DNA of 64,000 bases. Source: Areca catechu. Taxonomy: Eukaryota; Streptophyta; Magnoliopsida; Arecales; Arecaceae. The stretch spans positions 31,344,918 to 31,408,917 of the forward strand of contig CM038042.1 of assembly GCA_021397845.1 (NCBI GenBank), in the 5' to 3' direction. The translations under genes and the position numbers were made by a program. Numbering within the stretch: the stretch's first letter is position 1; every line of letters starts with the position of its first letter. Shown piece by piece: positions 31,883-44,858 of this stretch. Below the pieces are notes generated by a model that did not search any database, was not told the origin of the DNA, and saw only the letters and a list, made by a program, of their open reading frames with translations.

Positions 31883-34244
31883 TGTCATGCCCCGAATCCC
31901 ACATCCGGAATCGGCTATGTAACTGGCCGCACAAATCCTAGATTTTATCCTAGAGATCATGCAAGGCCTAGGTACACAAGAGTCATTCATTTAAAATCAC
32001 AGTAATTGTATCAACATAAATTAAAAGTATAACTAAACAATTCTTTTATTCAAATCAAACTACTAATAGTCCACTGATCCACAATAAATATCAGCAACCG
32101 AAAAACTACATAAAACTAACTAACAAACTAAAAGTCGATGTTCCGTCTCACGCCCAGCCCAAACCTTGCTTCGCATCTTGAGTCTCTAAAAAATCAAAAA
32201 GTAGGGAGTGAGCTATATAGCCCAGTAAGGCTTCCATATGATCACACTAGTAATAATATTTATATTTAGGAATAACAAAAACATACTAGAATATCATATC
32301 ATGCAGTCAAGCAACCCAAATATCATGTATGGCAAAACCATGAAAAAATTATTTTTTTTTTTTGAGTTTCCATTAATCAATCTTTATCTTTAGGGTTTTG
32401 GACTAGCCACGGTCACACTCCAGCCTGTGACTGGTATACTGTTGTCACACTCCTGCCTGTGACTGCACACTATATGCCACACTCCAGCCTGTGACTAGCA
32501 CACAAATTATCATACTCTAACCTGTGACTGCAATCTCATAATCGATCATGTACAATCTGCCTATGGCCAGGCCCACGTACTAGGCCCGCTCTAGCTATGT
32601 AACCACGATCCCGTGGCATGGCTAGTCCAATTACCATTAACACTTTATCTTTTTATCTCATATAATCAAAACATGTCACTTTTCTACAACCGATATCACG
32701 GTCCAACCCATTCAAAAGGTCTTTGATAAACATGGTATATTAAAAACACAAACAACAATGAACACATGTTGTATTATGAAAATCAAACAATGCTATCCGA
32801 AAACAATATGCATGTAAATGTATGTATATATATGCTTGAATCAAATCAGGCAATGTAAAATAATGTATAGAACCGATGATCATGTCCAGAATCCTTACTT
32901 TCAAGTGCTAATCCAAAAATACCCGAATCAGTTTGTATCCGGAATTCACACAATATCCTTCTGCTCAGAAGGTTGTCCCCCTATAGGTACGATAACAATT
33001 TTTTTTATCAATAATCCTAGGGTAATTATAAATCCAAACTTTTTATCCAAAATCTTTTTATGATCCACCCATAAATCCTAATTCCGCGAATTTTCTAGAA
33101 TAAGACTTTTTGATCTCCCTTCCAATATTTATATATATTTTTCCTCTTCTTCCTCTCTCCTCTTTCTCTCTCCTCTTCCTCTCTCTCCTCATCTTCTCTC
33201 TCCTCTTTCTTTACTTTCTCTCTCCTTATTTTTTTTCTTTTTTTTCTTTCCTAAACCAAAACAAAACTTTTTTTTCTTCCTTTCTTTCTTTCTTTCTTCC
33301 GAATCGTGGCTTCTCCCTTTCTCTCGACTCCCCTACTTCTTCCATGATTCAACCCGAGCCGACCTCCCCATGATTGCCGGCGATGGCCATAGGGGTGGTC
33401 ACTGGGAAGAAGGATCGGTGGACGATGGCACAGTCACCGATGACTCGAACTCGGGTCAGTATTTTTCTTTTCTTTCCTGTTCCCTTCTCCTCCCATCATC
33501 TCCACCCAGACCAGCATCCTCTCCTCTCCGATGGTGCCACCTCTGGACTCTCGTCCCCCTCCGCTTCCTCGACAATGACTGTCTCTTCTACTAGCATACC
33601 CCCCATCGAAGCTCCAATGTCCCGCGATCTCTCACTGACGATGAGGCCCGCTGCGCATGCTCCATCATCCAAATCCTGTCCCCCCACCCCAGACCCATTC
33701 ATAACTGCTGACTCATCCATCGCTTCTCTGACCTACCCGCCCTCGATGGCTGGATCCAAGTCCTGATCCAAAAAGACATCCAACAATTCTTCGTATCCTC
33801 TTTTGATGCCCTGGAGCCCTACCTCTTGCCATCCCCCCTTCTTCTCCACAGAAGGGACAGAGGGTGCTCCCTCTGTCCACGGATCAGTCCCTCAGTCCCA
33901 TCCATGGCGATCGTCCTCACCACGGAAGACTCTGAGCTCATCGACGGGTGCTGGGAGAAGAAGATCCATGGGTCTGGATTTTAAAGAGAAGAATGAGGCT
34001 TCTCCTCGCCGCACGGGAAACAAACTTGATCGATCGAAGTCCTTAACCACCCTAAATACGATGTCAATGAAATCCCTCTTCACCACAGCCTCTCCTCTGT
34101 CTTCACCGGCGAAAACAACGACCGGATAAGAGGGAAAACCCACCCTCCACTGTTCTCTGTCTCTGTCCCAACCCCCTTTTTTTTTTTTGACTGGGTCGAA
34201 GCCGGCTGGGTCTCCCAACTTCGGCCCAAAGCCCAGGTTTCACA
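31883..34244 (-). repeat. LARD-like element 3' LTR
   Basis: Runs TGTCATGCCCC to GTTTCACA on the plus strand. It contains a Cys/Gly-free tandem block of CACACTCCAGCCTGTGACTG units at about 32405-32530, a long pyrimidine tract at 33110-33320, and a GC-rich block at 33340-34150. It pairs with 36994-39374 with scattered substitutions. Confidence 0.9.
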
Positions 34245-36472
34245 TTCTACCCCCATTAAAATAATTTCGTTCTCAAAATTAGCTTGATTAAGATTTTGCA
34301 CCTCGAAAGTATCCAACCTCATTTCATCCTCAAACTTCCAATTAGCCTTTTTCTTAGGGTACTTGCTTCTCAAGTCTCAACATAATGAAATTATATAACA
34401 TTCAAAACTTGATCTTTTCATCTACAATCCATATCGAATTTTCTCGAGCTCTTTAAAAAGAACACCAATCTTTTGATATGATTAATTATCCTTAATTAAC
34501 TTCACAAGAACATCATGATTAGAAATATCCAACCTTAACATCATCCTTGTGTTTTCGGATAATCCCCCTCTTAGAATACTTTCCTCATACGACCATTACA
34601 TAACAACATGATATAATATTTTCATTTTGATCATCACCATCTATCTACATATTAAATTCCTTTAATTCCCTTCAAATGAACATTAGTGCCTCAACCTCAA
34701 ATTAAAATATGTAATTCCACAGAAAACTCATGATGCCTAAACTTGGGAGATACATAATTTAACATCATCTTCAAGCTTCTACATAATCCCTTTCTTAGAA
34801 TATTGTATCACATCTCAATTCTTTCTCTTTACTTAGAGATGTCCAAAATTTATACTATAGTCCTTTATATTAAAGGGGACTTATTGATGGAAATTGCATG
34901 ACAACATCTATAAACTAGTCCAAAGATCAGTAACATTATCCTTTCATTTATTACTAAATTCTTGTTACTGAAATTCAAAATCAGTACTCCCATTATAACA
35001 TTTCTAAAGTTAGAATTAACATTCTTAATTGATTTCAGAATAACTCAGACCACTACGCTTCCACTACGTACTCTGATAAAATTTACTAAACCATATAGAT
35101 TCACTAAATAAAGCTCTATAAAAACTTATCTCATATTGGTACCAAAAAAAACCTGAAGTTACTAAAGCAAAGTTTTTGAATCCTTTATCTTGTCCCTACC
35201 TTAGGCATATCATTTCAAGGTTTATCCTGACCTAGTTCCCATATTGAAAGTCCTTCAAAATTTTACCATCCTTTTAAAACATCCATAACTCTAATGCAAG
35301 TCTGGATTAATCATACTTTTCTTTATAATTTAATTAGACAATCTAGATCAACTCTTCTCTTGGAAAGTTATCATTAACTCTAACAAGTACATGGCTTTCA
35401 ATCAATACTCTTATGAATAGAATCAATCATATCATTGTTCTTAGATCGATCTTACCATGATTTTTAGCATTAATTAACAACTATCTAAAATATTATCCCT
35501 CATAGGCTGAATCCCTTTAAGTCTTCCAATACCAATTTTTCTGCTTGCTATAATCCAGTAACATGCTAATCTAGATTTTCTTATTGATCTTAATTTGACT
35601 TGGGATTTAACATACCCAATAATCCTAAACAATTTATAGGATAGATCAAGTCATTCAATCCAAATCGCTAACATAAACTATCAAGATTCTATCAAAATAT
35701 ATATACCATATCAACATAATAGAATCTAATCCATCAATAGAGAGCTACACAGCTATACATCATCCCAAACATATTTTTTCTTATATATATTCAATTATAA
35801 TCCACATACAGATTCATCGAAAATATATCCTTTATAATATCATTAAATCTTTCATAACCTATACTCTAAACATCTTCAAACAACAGTTCCAAAATTTATA
35901 ATCCGATAATTAATAATAGAACTAGTATATTATCATAATCCACATCTACATCAGGTTAAGTATTCCAAAATCATTCAATTGACAACTGAACATATACATT
36001 CGATATAACTTATTTATATACTATATTTTTAGGCTAGTACTCTTGATGCTTGGGTTTACTCACATATCAAAGTCAAAGATGCATCTTATCCAACTCTATA
36101 ATATCCTTCAAATGATTTTTTATCATGATTCTCCATTCATATAAAGTTTAGGACCCCCCCACATCATTCAATTAATAATTGATTATCCATATTCAGCATA
36201 CCATATTTTTCAGGCCAACACTTCTAAAGCTAGTTCAAATCCATTTCTCACATCTTATCTAGCTCCAAATATTTATAATATACTTACTTATCATAATCAA
36301 AGAATATAAATCATTCAACTCTTTGCATTTATCTTAGTTCAGTCCCATTACGTATATTATAAACCAAAAAAATCATGTTCCTTCCTTGCACCAATCATAT
36401 GTCAGCCCTATGCATAATACTTAAAGATTAGAAATCCAACTTCAAATTCATTCTTGTAACTTTTATCATGTC

Positions 36473-36993
36473 CCGGTTGATTATGATACTAAATTCAAAT
36501 ATCTCTTAAATCACAGTCTACGTTGATCATAACCATAATTTCAACATCATTCAAATTATATCCCAATCACTTATATCATAGTTCCAAGTGATTATACTTT
36601 AAACTTCAACATTATTCATATCATGTCCCAACTACTTATATTACAGTCATAAGTAATCATAAGCCAAGCTTCAATATCATTCATGTCATGTCCAAACTAC
36701 TTACATCATGATTTCAGGTAATCATAACCTAAGATATCACTCAGTCATGTCCTAATAACCATCATACAATCATGTAATTTTTCAATTCACATATATCACA
36801 GTCTTGAACAATCATGACCTGAATTCTAATATCGCTCATATCTATCCTAAACACTTATACCATAATTTCATATCATCATAACCTAAGCCCTGATACTATT
36901 CTTGTCAAATCCTGATAACCATCATGTCATTATTATTTTAAATCACTTGTATCACCATCCCAAATGATCATAACCTAAGCTCTGATACCACTC
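36473..36993. repeat. Degenerate tandem array leading into the primer-binding site
   Basis: About seven units of 60-95 bases share the themes TCATGTCCCAA, CTTATATCACAGT and GATCATAACCTAAGC. The last unit ends with the real primer site and the first bases of the LTR. Earlier units carry decayed versions of the same junction, for example AATATCATTCATGTCATGTCC against GATACCACTCTGTCACGTCC. Confidence 0.6.
36979..36990 (-). promoter_or_regulatory. LARD-like element primer-binding site (tRNA-Met)
   Basis: Minus strand reads TGGTATCAGAGC, three bases from the 5' LTR. Confidence 0.85.
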
Positions 36994-39374
36994 TGTCACG
37001 TCCCGAATCCCACATCCGGAATAGGCTATGTGACCGGCCGCACAAATCCTAGGTTTTATCCTAAAGATTATGCAAGGCTTAGGTATACAAGAGTCCTTCA
37101 TTTAAAATCACAGCAATTGTATCAACATGAATTAAAAGTATAACTAAACAATTCTTTTATTCAAATCAAACTACTAATGGTCCACTGATCCATAATAAGT
37201 ATCAGCAACCGAAAAACTACATAAAACTAACTAACAAACTAAAAGTCGATGTTCCGTCTCATGCCCAGCCCAAACCTTGCTTTACATCTTGAGTCTCTAA
37301 AAAATCAAAAAGTAGGGAGTGAGCTATACAGCCCAGTAAGGTTTCCATATAATCACACCAGTAATAATATATATATTTGGGAATAACAAAAATATACTAG
37401 AATATCATATCATGTAATCAAGCAATCCAAATATCATGTATGGCAAAACCATGAAAAAATCATTTTTTTTTTTTGAGTTTCCATTAATCAATTTTTATCT
37501 TTAGGGTTCTGGACTAGCCACGGTCACACTCTAGCCTGTGACTGGCACACTGTTGTCACACTCCCGCCTATGACTGGCACACTATATATCACACTCCAGC
37601 CTGTGACTGGCACACAAATTATCACACTCCAGCTTGTGACTGGTAATCTCATAATCGACCATGTACAATTTGTCCATGGCCAGGCCCACGTACTAAGCCC
37701 GCTCTAGCTATGTAACCATGATCCCGTGGCATGGCTAGTCCAATTACCATTAACACTTTATCCTTTCATCTCATATAATCAAAACATGTCACTTTTCTAC
37801 AACCGATATCACGGTCTAACCCATTCAAAAGGTCTTTGATAAACATGGTATATTAAAAACACAAACAACAACGAATACACGTTGCATCATGAAAATCAAA
37901 CCATGCTATCCGAAAACAATATGTATGTAAATGTATGTATATATATGCTTGAATCAAATCAAGCAATGTAAAACAATATATAGAATCGGTGAACATGTCC
38001 AGAATCCTTACTTTCAAGCGCTAATCCAAAAATACCCGAATCAGTTTGTATCTGGAATTCGCACAATATCCTTCTACTCAGAAGGTTGTCGCCCTACAGG
38101 TACGATAACAATTTTTTTTTTATCAATAATCCTAGGGTAATTATAAATCCAAACTTTTTATCCAAAATTCTTTTACAATCCACCCATAAATTCTAATCCC
38201 ATGAATTTTCCAGAATAAGACTTTTCGATCTCCCTTCCAATATTTATATATATTTTTTCTCCTCTTCCTCTCTCCTCTTTCTCTCTCCTCTTCCTCTCTC
38301 TCCCCATCTTCTCTCTCCTCTTTCTCTACTTTCTCTCTCCTCATTTTTTTTCCTTTTTTTTTTCCTTTCCTAAACTGAAACAAAACTTTTTTTTTCTTCC
38401 TTCCTTTCTTTCTTTCTTCCGAACCATGGCTTCTCCCTTTCTCCTGACTCCCCTGCTTCTTCCCTGATTCAGCCTGAGCCGACCTCCCCATGATTGCCGC
38501 TGATGGCCATGGGGGTGGTCACTGGGAAGAAGGATCGGTGGACGGTGGTGCAGTCACTGGCGACTCGAACTCAGGTCAATATATTTTTTTTCTTTCCTGT
38601 TCCCTTCTTCTCCCATCATCTCCGCCCATACCAGTGTCCTCTCTCCTCTGATGGCGCCACCTCTGGACTCTCGTCCCCCTCCGCTTCCTCAACAATGACT
38701 GCCTCTTCTATGAGCGTACCCCCCATCAAAGCTCCCATGTCCCGCGATCTCTCATTAACGATGAGGCCCACTGCGCATGCTCCATCATCCAAATCCTCTC
38801 CTCCCACCCCAGACCCATTCACAGTTGCTGACTCATCCGTCGCTTTTCCGACCTGCCCGCCCTCGATGGCTGGATCTAAGTCCTGATCCAAAAAGACATC
38901 CAACAATTCTTCGTATCCTCCTTTGATGCCCTGGAGCCCTACCTCTTGCCATCCCCCCTTCTTCTCCACAGAAGGGGTAGAGGGTGCTCCCTCTATCCAC
39001 GGATCAGTCTCTCAGTCTCATCCATGGCGATCGTCCTCATCACAGAAGACTCTGAGCTCGTCGGCGGGTGCTGGGGGAAGAAGACCATGGGTCTGGATTT
39101 TAAAGAGAAGAACGAGGCTTCTCCTCACCGCACGGGAAACAAACTTGATCGATCAAAGTCCTTAACCACCCCAAACACGATGTCAACGAAATCCCTCTTC
39201 CCCACGGCCTCTCCTCCATCTTCACCGGCAAAAACAACGGCCGGATAAGAGGGAAAACCCAACCTCCCCTATTCTCCATCTCCGTCCCAACCACCCCCCC
39301 TCCTTTTTTGTTTTCTTCCGACTAGGTCGAAGCCAGCTAGGCCTACTAACTTCGGCCCAAAGCCTAGGTTCACA
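36994..39374 (-). repeat. LARD-like element 5' LTR
   Basis: Starts TGTCACGTCCC and ends GGTTCACA next to CAATG. Same internal layout as its partner: tandem block at about 37520-37650, pyrimidine tract at 38240-38420, GC-rich block at 38450-39250. Confidence 0.9.
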
Positions 39375-39662
39375 CAATGATAGTGTTGGATTTTAAGTTT
39401 TAGAAATTTTGGGCTGGGCTAAATAACCCGAACCTGACCTCAAGTAGAATTGTGTCAAGATTGGCCTTGAAAACAACGTAAACTTGACCCTCCTAATACA
39501 GGGAATTGTTGTAAAAATATTAACGTAAAGTTGACCCTCCTAATATAGGGAATTGTTGTAAAAATATTTATATGTAATGTTAAAATGATGCCTGAAATAA
39601 AAGACATATTTCATTTTTTTTATTAATAAATGGTGTTGGATATACTTCGTAGATCGATACTA
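39235..39662. repeat. Duplicated segment spanning LTR end and flank, copy 1
   Basis: Contains the last 140 bases of the LARD-like 5' LTR, the CAATG duplication, and 280 bases of flank beginning ATAGTGTTGGATTTTAAG. It recurs at 40830-41256 with a few percent difference. Within it a 58-base unit (GTAAACTTGACCCTCCTAAT...) is itself repeated in tandem. Confidence 0.85.
39375..39379. repeat. LARD-like element target-site duplication, right
   Basis: CAATG, directly after the 5' LTR end. Confidence 0.87.
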
Positions 39663-40829
39663 TTCCTGTAGGAGTTCTGCTCCAGGAACTCCATGATCCA
39701 GGGAGTTGCTTTGTCTTCCTGGCGCGCCAATCTATTGGCGTGGAGTCCCTGAATCGGCCAGTCAGAGCCGCTGCATCGCAGGACCGCTCCCTGGTTCACC
39801 TACAAAACAGATCCCTTGCCAGAATTGTTCCGGCGGAGAACACTCCGATGCCTAAGTCAGTGACGGATTCCAGCCACAGAATGGGAAAGATGTCGAGAGT
39901 GGAAGAGAAAAAGAGCTCTTGGAGATTGAAAATGTGTATGTGCGAGATTATTCACGCATACCTCTCGAGCCATCCTCTTTATCCATATTTAAAAGATGGC
40001 CTCCGGTCTGTGGCCCGCTCTTTTTCCGGAGATCATGGAGAGCCATTTACTCCCATGATAGTCGATCGTGGGTTGTCAATGAGCGGTTCCAACTAGATCG
40101 GAGATGTGGCTGCAGAAATTGCGCGCCATGATCATGGCATGATGAGTGTCGATTGTAACCGTTGGCTACAGTTTCCTTTTTGAAACAGATTGTGGTTCAA
40201 GCTTCGAGTTTCACCTTGCGTGGGCCGAAGGCTTGATATTTCCCCGAGGCCAGAGATCATGTCTACGGTGGGGGCCGAAGTTCATGCCTTCGGAAGTCGA
40301 TGAATAGTTCAGACTTCGACCGGGGCCGAAGGTGCTACCCGAAGGACTGGCCTTCAGATGTTGTAGTTCGGTGTGAAGCCTTGAGTTGCTTTCATGTGTA
40401 GCCTGAAACGGTTCTATCGTTTCTCCTTTGGCCTAGTCGAATGATACCCTTCGAATGCCATCCAGTTAATAGGAGCCGGTTTTACCATTCTCTTTTCTGC
40501 TTAGTCGAATAGTCATGGCCGAAGGCCGTTCAGTCGGTAAGGACGAACCCTTGAACGGACCAGAATTTCGTTGCGTTGCCTTCCTTCGGACGATTAGCTT
40601 GTCCGTTGGGGCGGACAGGAGTCATCTCCCCGCCAATCAATAATTAGGGGGATTTGATTAGGATCATCGTTGTCCACGTGGCACGTCGAAGTTTGTACAG
40701 TCGTGATCTCTGGCGCCTTATGAGCCGCCGCGCCTCTTTTTCCCAAAAAGAGACCATTAGTGATGCCGTCGCATGATGCGGATTTTTCCGGATTCGAAGC
40801 GATGGCGGTTGCGGTTCTGGGGATGGGGT
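39663..40829 (-). mobile_element. Gypsy-type LTR fragment with primer-site junction
   Basis: On the minus strand the sequence shows a U3 rich in CTTCGGCC words, a TATA-like TTTAAATATGG near 39990, a transcribed part with GACTTAGGCATCGGAGTG, and then ATTGGCGCGCCAGGAAG near 39730, the usual look of the LTR/primer-site junction in large gypsy elements. The same R/U5 theme appears near 51668 and 52555. No internal coding sequence is attached, so this is a truncated piece. Confidence 0.6.
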
Positions 40830-41256
40830 CAACGGCCAAATAAGAGGGAAAACCCAGCCTCCCCTATTCTCCGTCTCTGTCCTAACACCCCCCTCCTTTT
40901 TTGTTTTTTTCCGACTGGGTTGAAGCTAGCTCGGCCTGCTGACTTCGGCTCAAAGCCTAGGTTTCGCACAATGATAGCGTTGGATTTTAAGTTTTAGAAA
41001 TTTTGGGCTGGGCTAAATAACCCGAACCTGACCTCAAGTAGAATTGTGTCAAGATTGGCCTTGAAAACAACGTAAACTTGACCCTCCTAATACATGGAAT
41101 TGTTGTAAAAATATTAACGTAAAGTTGACCCTCCTAATATAGGGAATTGTTGTAAAAATATTTATATGTAATGTTCAAATGATGCCTGAAATAAAAGACA
41201 TTATTCATTTTTATGATTAATAAATGGTGTTGGATATACTTCGTAGATCGATACTA
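40830..41256. repeat. Duplicated segment spanning LTR end and flank, copy 2
   Basis: Same order as copy 1: LTR tail, CAATG, flank, ending ATCGATACTA. Because it includes the junction made when the LARD-like element inserted, the duplication is younger than that insertion. Confidence 0.85.
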
Positions 41257-42270
41257 GAGCCAAAATGGTGTCCAGGAGTTCTTTAAGAAATTACCCAAAT
41301 GATTAGAATTTTACCACGGAGAGATTAGATATTCAATATCGGTATGTTATTCATATTTAGGCAGAAGGTTAGGTGTTACACCTATATGACAAACATGTTT
41401 GTACGGTGACACTAAATTTTCTCCATCAAGGTGATGCCTTGGCAATGACACTCATATGTGCTATCATATTTAATGCTCAATACTCATGACAATCCATCTC
41501 GATTGGAAATCATTATTAAGAGTTGAGATGTGGCAAGTATATTTTGTATTTGATTAGAAAGTCAATCTCATCGCATGTATTTCCCTGGAATGATATCTTG
41601 ATATATCTTATGCTAGCTTGTAATATTGTTTGACGTAATTTCTTATCATATGTTTGTGTATGTAATTTTAACATTCTCGCATGCTAGTTATTAGTTGCTA
41701 GGAGTGCCTTCAACTTTACACGAAGGGGGGAAAGAAAGTAGATGATAATAGTGTTCAGGGCGCTCAACTTGGTTCAGCGCAAATCCATCTACGGTGAAGA
41801 TTTTTTTTTTTTTTTTTTTGTTCTTTTGGGTTCCAACCAATATCACTTCATGCACGGAGCTAAGGAGAGCCTAACAAAAGTTGCCTTATCTGAGTCCAAA
41901 CCTACCGAACTACTAGGTGTTATGAACGCCTTTTTAAAATGAAATAAATCTCCATGGCAGGGTTGCAGATATGCTAAGTCTAACCAGGCCCAGCAAAGCT
42001 CAGCTAATTTTTTATTAAGTCAAGTTTTTTTTTTTTTTTTTTTTATATCAACCTGATACCGCTAAGATACCGGTTAATAGAACAAGAACAAAGAGCTGAC
42101 CTCTCACTCACACCAGCGATCCTGGGCTCCAAAAAAAATTCTTGGATTTAATCGAGTCATCCATAAAATCATGCCTCAAATTCGTGACCGATTGATAGTG
42201 AAACAAGATCTCTATTAACCGAACTATCGTCTTAGCGATAAAGTTGTCTACTTTAAATAGCAAAATTTCA
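41257..42270. other. Intergenic DNA, no gene recognised
   Basis: Mixed AT-rich sequence with T runs at about 41800 and 42025. The stretch 42050-42240 resembles 54080-54220 loosely (AACCGA...CCATATAATCATG), suggesting a shared old repeat. Confidence 0.45.
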
Positions 42271-42489
42271 TGTTAAAAGAACTATTGGGATATGCCGATC
42301 CAATCATAGGTCAGCCACCGGTTCGACCGCCCGAACAATCCCTCATGAACCATGCACTTCGAACCAAAGCGTCCAAAAGAAGTCGAATGGCCGACGGACA
42401 AGTCGAAGCCGCAACTCTCAACTCCAACCGAAGAGTTGGCCTTCGGCCCTTGCTGAAGACATGGCTCTCGGCCTCAGCCGAAGGCATGA
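42271..42489 (+). mobile_element. Gypsy-type LTR, left part (interrupted by Sirevirus B)
   Basis: Plus-oriented U3 with repeated CTTCGGCC/CCGAAG words, continuing on the far side of Sirevirus B at 51151. The start at TGTTAAAAGAAC is a guess from the terminal TG. Confidence 0.5.
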
Positions 42490-43949
42490 TGTTGCCCAGG
42501 TGGCTTCCCAAGAGAGGGGTGAATTGGGATTAAAAGTTTTTGCAAGTATGTGCACTTTGAAATTCTTTTAGTATAGAAGTGAAGTGTACAAAACAGAAGT
42601 AAAGAAGCTAAAGTAATAAAGCAATGAAAGCACAATCACAAACACCGATAAATAGAGTGGTTCGAAGCAACCGGCTCATACGTCCACTATCCAAGAACCA
42701 CTTGGGATTTCATTATATCCCCCGACCAAAATACAGTCGGATTGTTTTACTAGGCTCACAATCCAAACCTATACACCTTGGTTTTACCGGGATCAGCAAA
42801 GAAACCCTAACTTCCGTTGGTTTTACACGGGATCACCAAAGAAAACCCAAACACTTGGTTTTAAACCAGGAAAACTAGGAACCTAACTTAGGTTTTACAA
42901 GGTTCACCTAAAAACCTTTAACTCTCTCTTAAGACATAGCCCCTTGCTGTTCTTAGAGAGTAAATAAAGATAAAGACAATGTAATCAAGAAACTACAACA
43001 AACCAAGTTTGTTTTGGTGTTGTCAATGTAGATCAAGATGAAGTCAAGCCTTGAGTGCTCTTCAATGCTGCTACTTCCTTTCTTCAATGAGTGGATTCAA
43101 TGATAGAGTAGACTTGGTGAAGCTTTGAATCCCACTTGAATGCTCTTTGAGGTAGGTAGTTGAGTGACTTGAAAGCACTTTGATTTCTCAAGAAAATTCA
43201 ACAATAAAGTTCTAATAATTGTTTAATCCTTCAAAATAATCTTCTTTATAGTTTTCCATGAGATATGACCGTTGTAGGGCCTTGGGATTCGTGAAATGGC
43301 CGTTGGAGACAAATTGGGATTCAAATTTCAATTTCCGCAACTAGCCATTGGAGTGTAGAAAACGGCTCCACGAGCTGACTCGAGCTCCAGGAGTCAGCTC
43401 GAAGTCTCACACAGGCCAAAAACAAACTTCTGCGGGAGCTGGCTCTTCAGGCTGGAGTCGGCTCTTGCCTTCTAGCTTTTAGTCAAGTCAAAAACATACA
43501 TACCTAGAGTCGGCTCTTGAACTGGGAGTCGGCTCGAGTTCTCAGAACTTCAAAAATATATTTCTGAAAGACTCGGCTCTTGGACTGGGAGTCGGCTCTT
43601 AGTTCTGAAACTTTGAACCTTTCTCCGTGCTGTGCCACCATGAGTCGGCTCTTGCAAGTCTTTAAAAATTGCTTCAAGCTTTTCCAAAAATCTTCAACAT
43701 TGAATCAAAAAGAAGCTAATCTACATATCTTATAATTTTTACATAATTTTAAGCCCATTTTTCATGATTACAGCATTCATAAGCTAGGGCTTTTACAAAC
43801 TCAATTGAATTACCCTTAAATAAATTTGAAAACCATTTTAAACAAAGGTAACCAATCCCTGCAAAACTCTTTAAACAATTTGTAAAGAGTTAGTATCAAA
43901 TACATGCTCCAATGTTTTGTGATCATCAAAATCATTCCAGGGATCAACA
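42490..43949 (-). repeat. Sirevirus B 3' LTR
   Basis: Pairs with 49682-51150. Carries GAGTCGGCTC decamers between 43375 and 43650. The adjoining minus-strand purine tract reads CATCATCAAAAGGGAAAG. Confidence 0.9.
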
Positions 43950-44858
43950 ATCTTTCCCTTTTGATGATGACAAAACACTGGGCATGATTAAAAATTTAAA
44001 AGCACTTTACAATTGCAGTATTTTCAAGTCTATGTGTATCATATAGGTTAGGTATCGGTGTATCAATACAATGTGCCATAATGTATTAAATGTATAGAAT
44101 TGAATACCAAGTATCATGTGTATCAAGTGTATTGAAACATGATATATCATATGTATCATAACATGATATATTGATACATGATGTATTAAGGGTATTAACT
44201 ATACAATGCATATTGAAACTTATGGAATTTTCAAACTTTTGAAGTAAACTTAAGTTTCATCAAATTTTCATGAATCAAACATTCATTTCATCAAAGTTTC
44301 ACAACATTCAATTATCCATATAGCATTTGTAAACAATTCTTGAGCAATTTTCATGAATTTCTTGAGCAATTTTCATGAATCAACATAGATTTCCAAGAAA
44401 TTTTCATGAATCAACATTGATTTCCAAGAAATTTTCATGAATCAACATTGATTTCCAAGAAATGTTCATGAATCAACATTGCTTCCATGAATCAATATTA
44501 TAGCATTTTCTTTTTCATGCCACACATAGTCTCCATTCTCCCCCTTTTTGTCATCAACAAAAGGTATATGAGAAATGGACATTCAATCATAACATTAATT
44601 CATTCATAACATTAATTTAATCATAACACTAATTCAAGTGAATATGTATCATAACAGGTGAAGTGTATATATATATGAAATAAGTCAGTACATAGCATAT
44701 GTGATACTTTACAAATATGCCACGGCACAACAAAATAGTATCACGCTAATCAAAATACAACCAAATAAAGTCTCAAAAATAAGGATAAAAATCTAAACAT
44801 CAGAATGAAGGGCTAGGATCACTATCAGGTTCTTCCTCATCAGAGGAGGAACCAACCT
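43950..44858 (-). other. Sirevirus B region between third ORF and 3' LTR
   Basis: Non-coding, with several TGTATCA words at 44030-44200, a 31-base tandem repeat, and the polypurine tracts. Element A has a comparable region at 7034-7810. Confidence 0.6.
44370..44490. repeat. 31-bp tandem repeat, about four units
   Basis: Units TTTTCATGAATCAACATTGA + TTTCCAAGAAA are at 44370, 44401 and 44432, with a partial fourth at 44463. Two consecutive copies are identical. Confidence 0.85.

Larger units (their letters stand above)
34245..36993 (-). other. LARD-like element internal region, non-coding
   Basis: AT-rich, no open frame of note on either strand. On the minus strand the purine-rich AATGGGGGTAGAA at its far end is the likely polypurine tract. 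The 500 bases next to the primer site form a degenerate tandem array, listed separately. Confidence 0.75.
31883..39374 (-). mobile_element. Non-autonomous LTR retrotransposon (LARD-like)
   Basis: Two LTRs of about 2.36 and 2.38 kb enclose 2.75 kb of AT-rich DNA without any gag or pol frame. A 5-bp duplication CAATG flanks the element. A tRNA-Met primer site sits against the right LTR and a purine tract against the left, so transcription is on the minus strand. Long LTRs with a non-coding interior fit a large retrotransposon derivative needing enzymes from a partner. LTR ends resemble those of the gypsy remnant at 59.5-61.7 kb, suggesting a chromovirus partner; that is inference. Confidence 0.9.

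Noticed and set aside
33110..33373. Open frame of 87 aa rich in Phe/Leu/Ser (membrane-like)
   Set aside because: Product of the pyrimidine tract in the LTR; the counterpart at 38.2-38.4 kb is not conserved as a frame.
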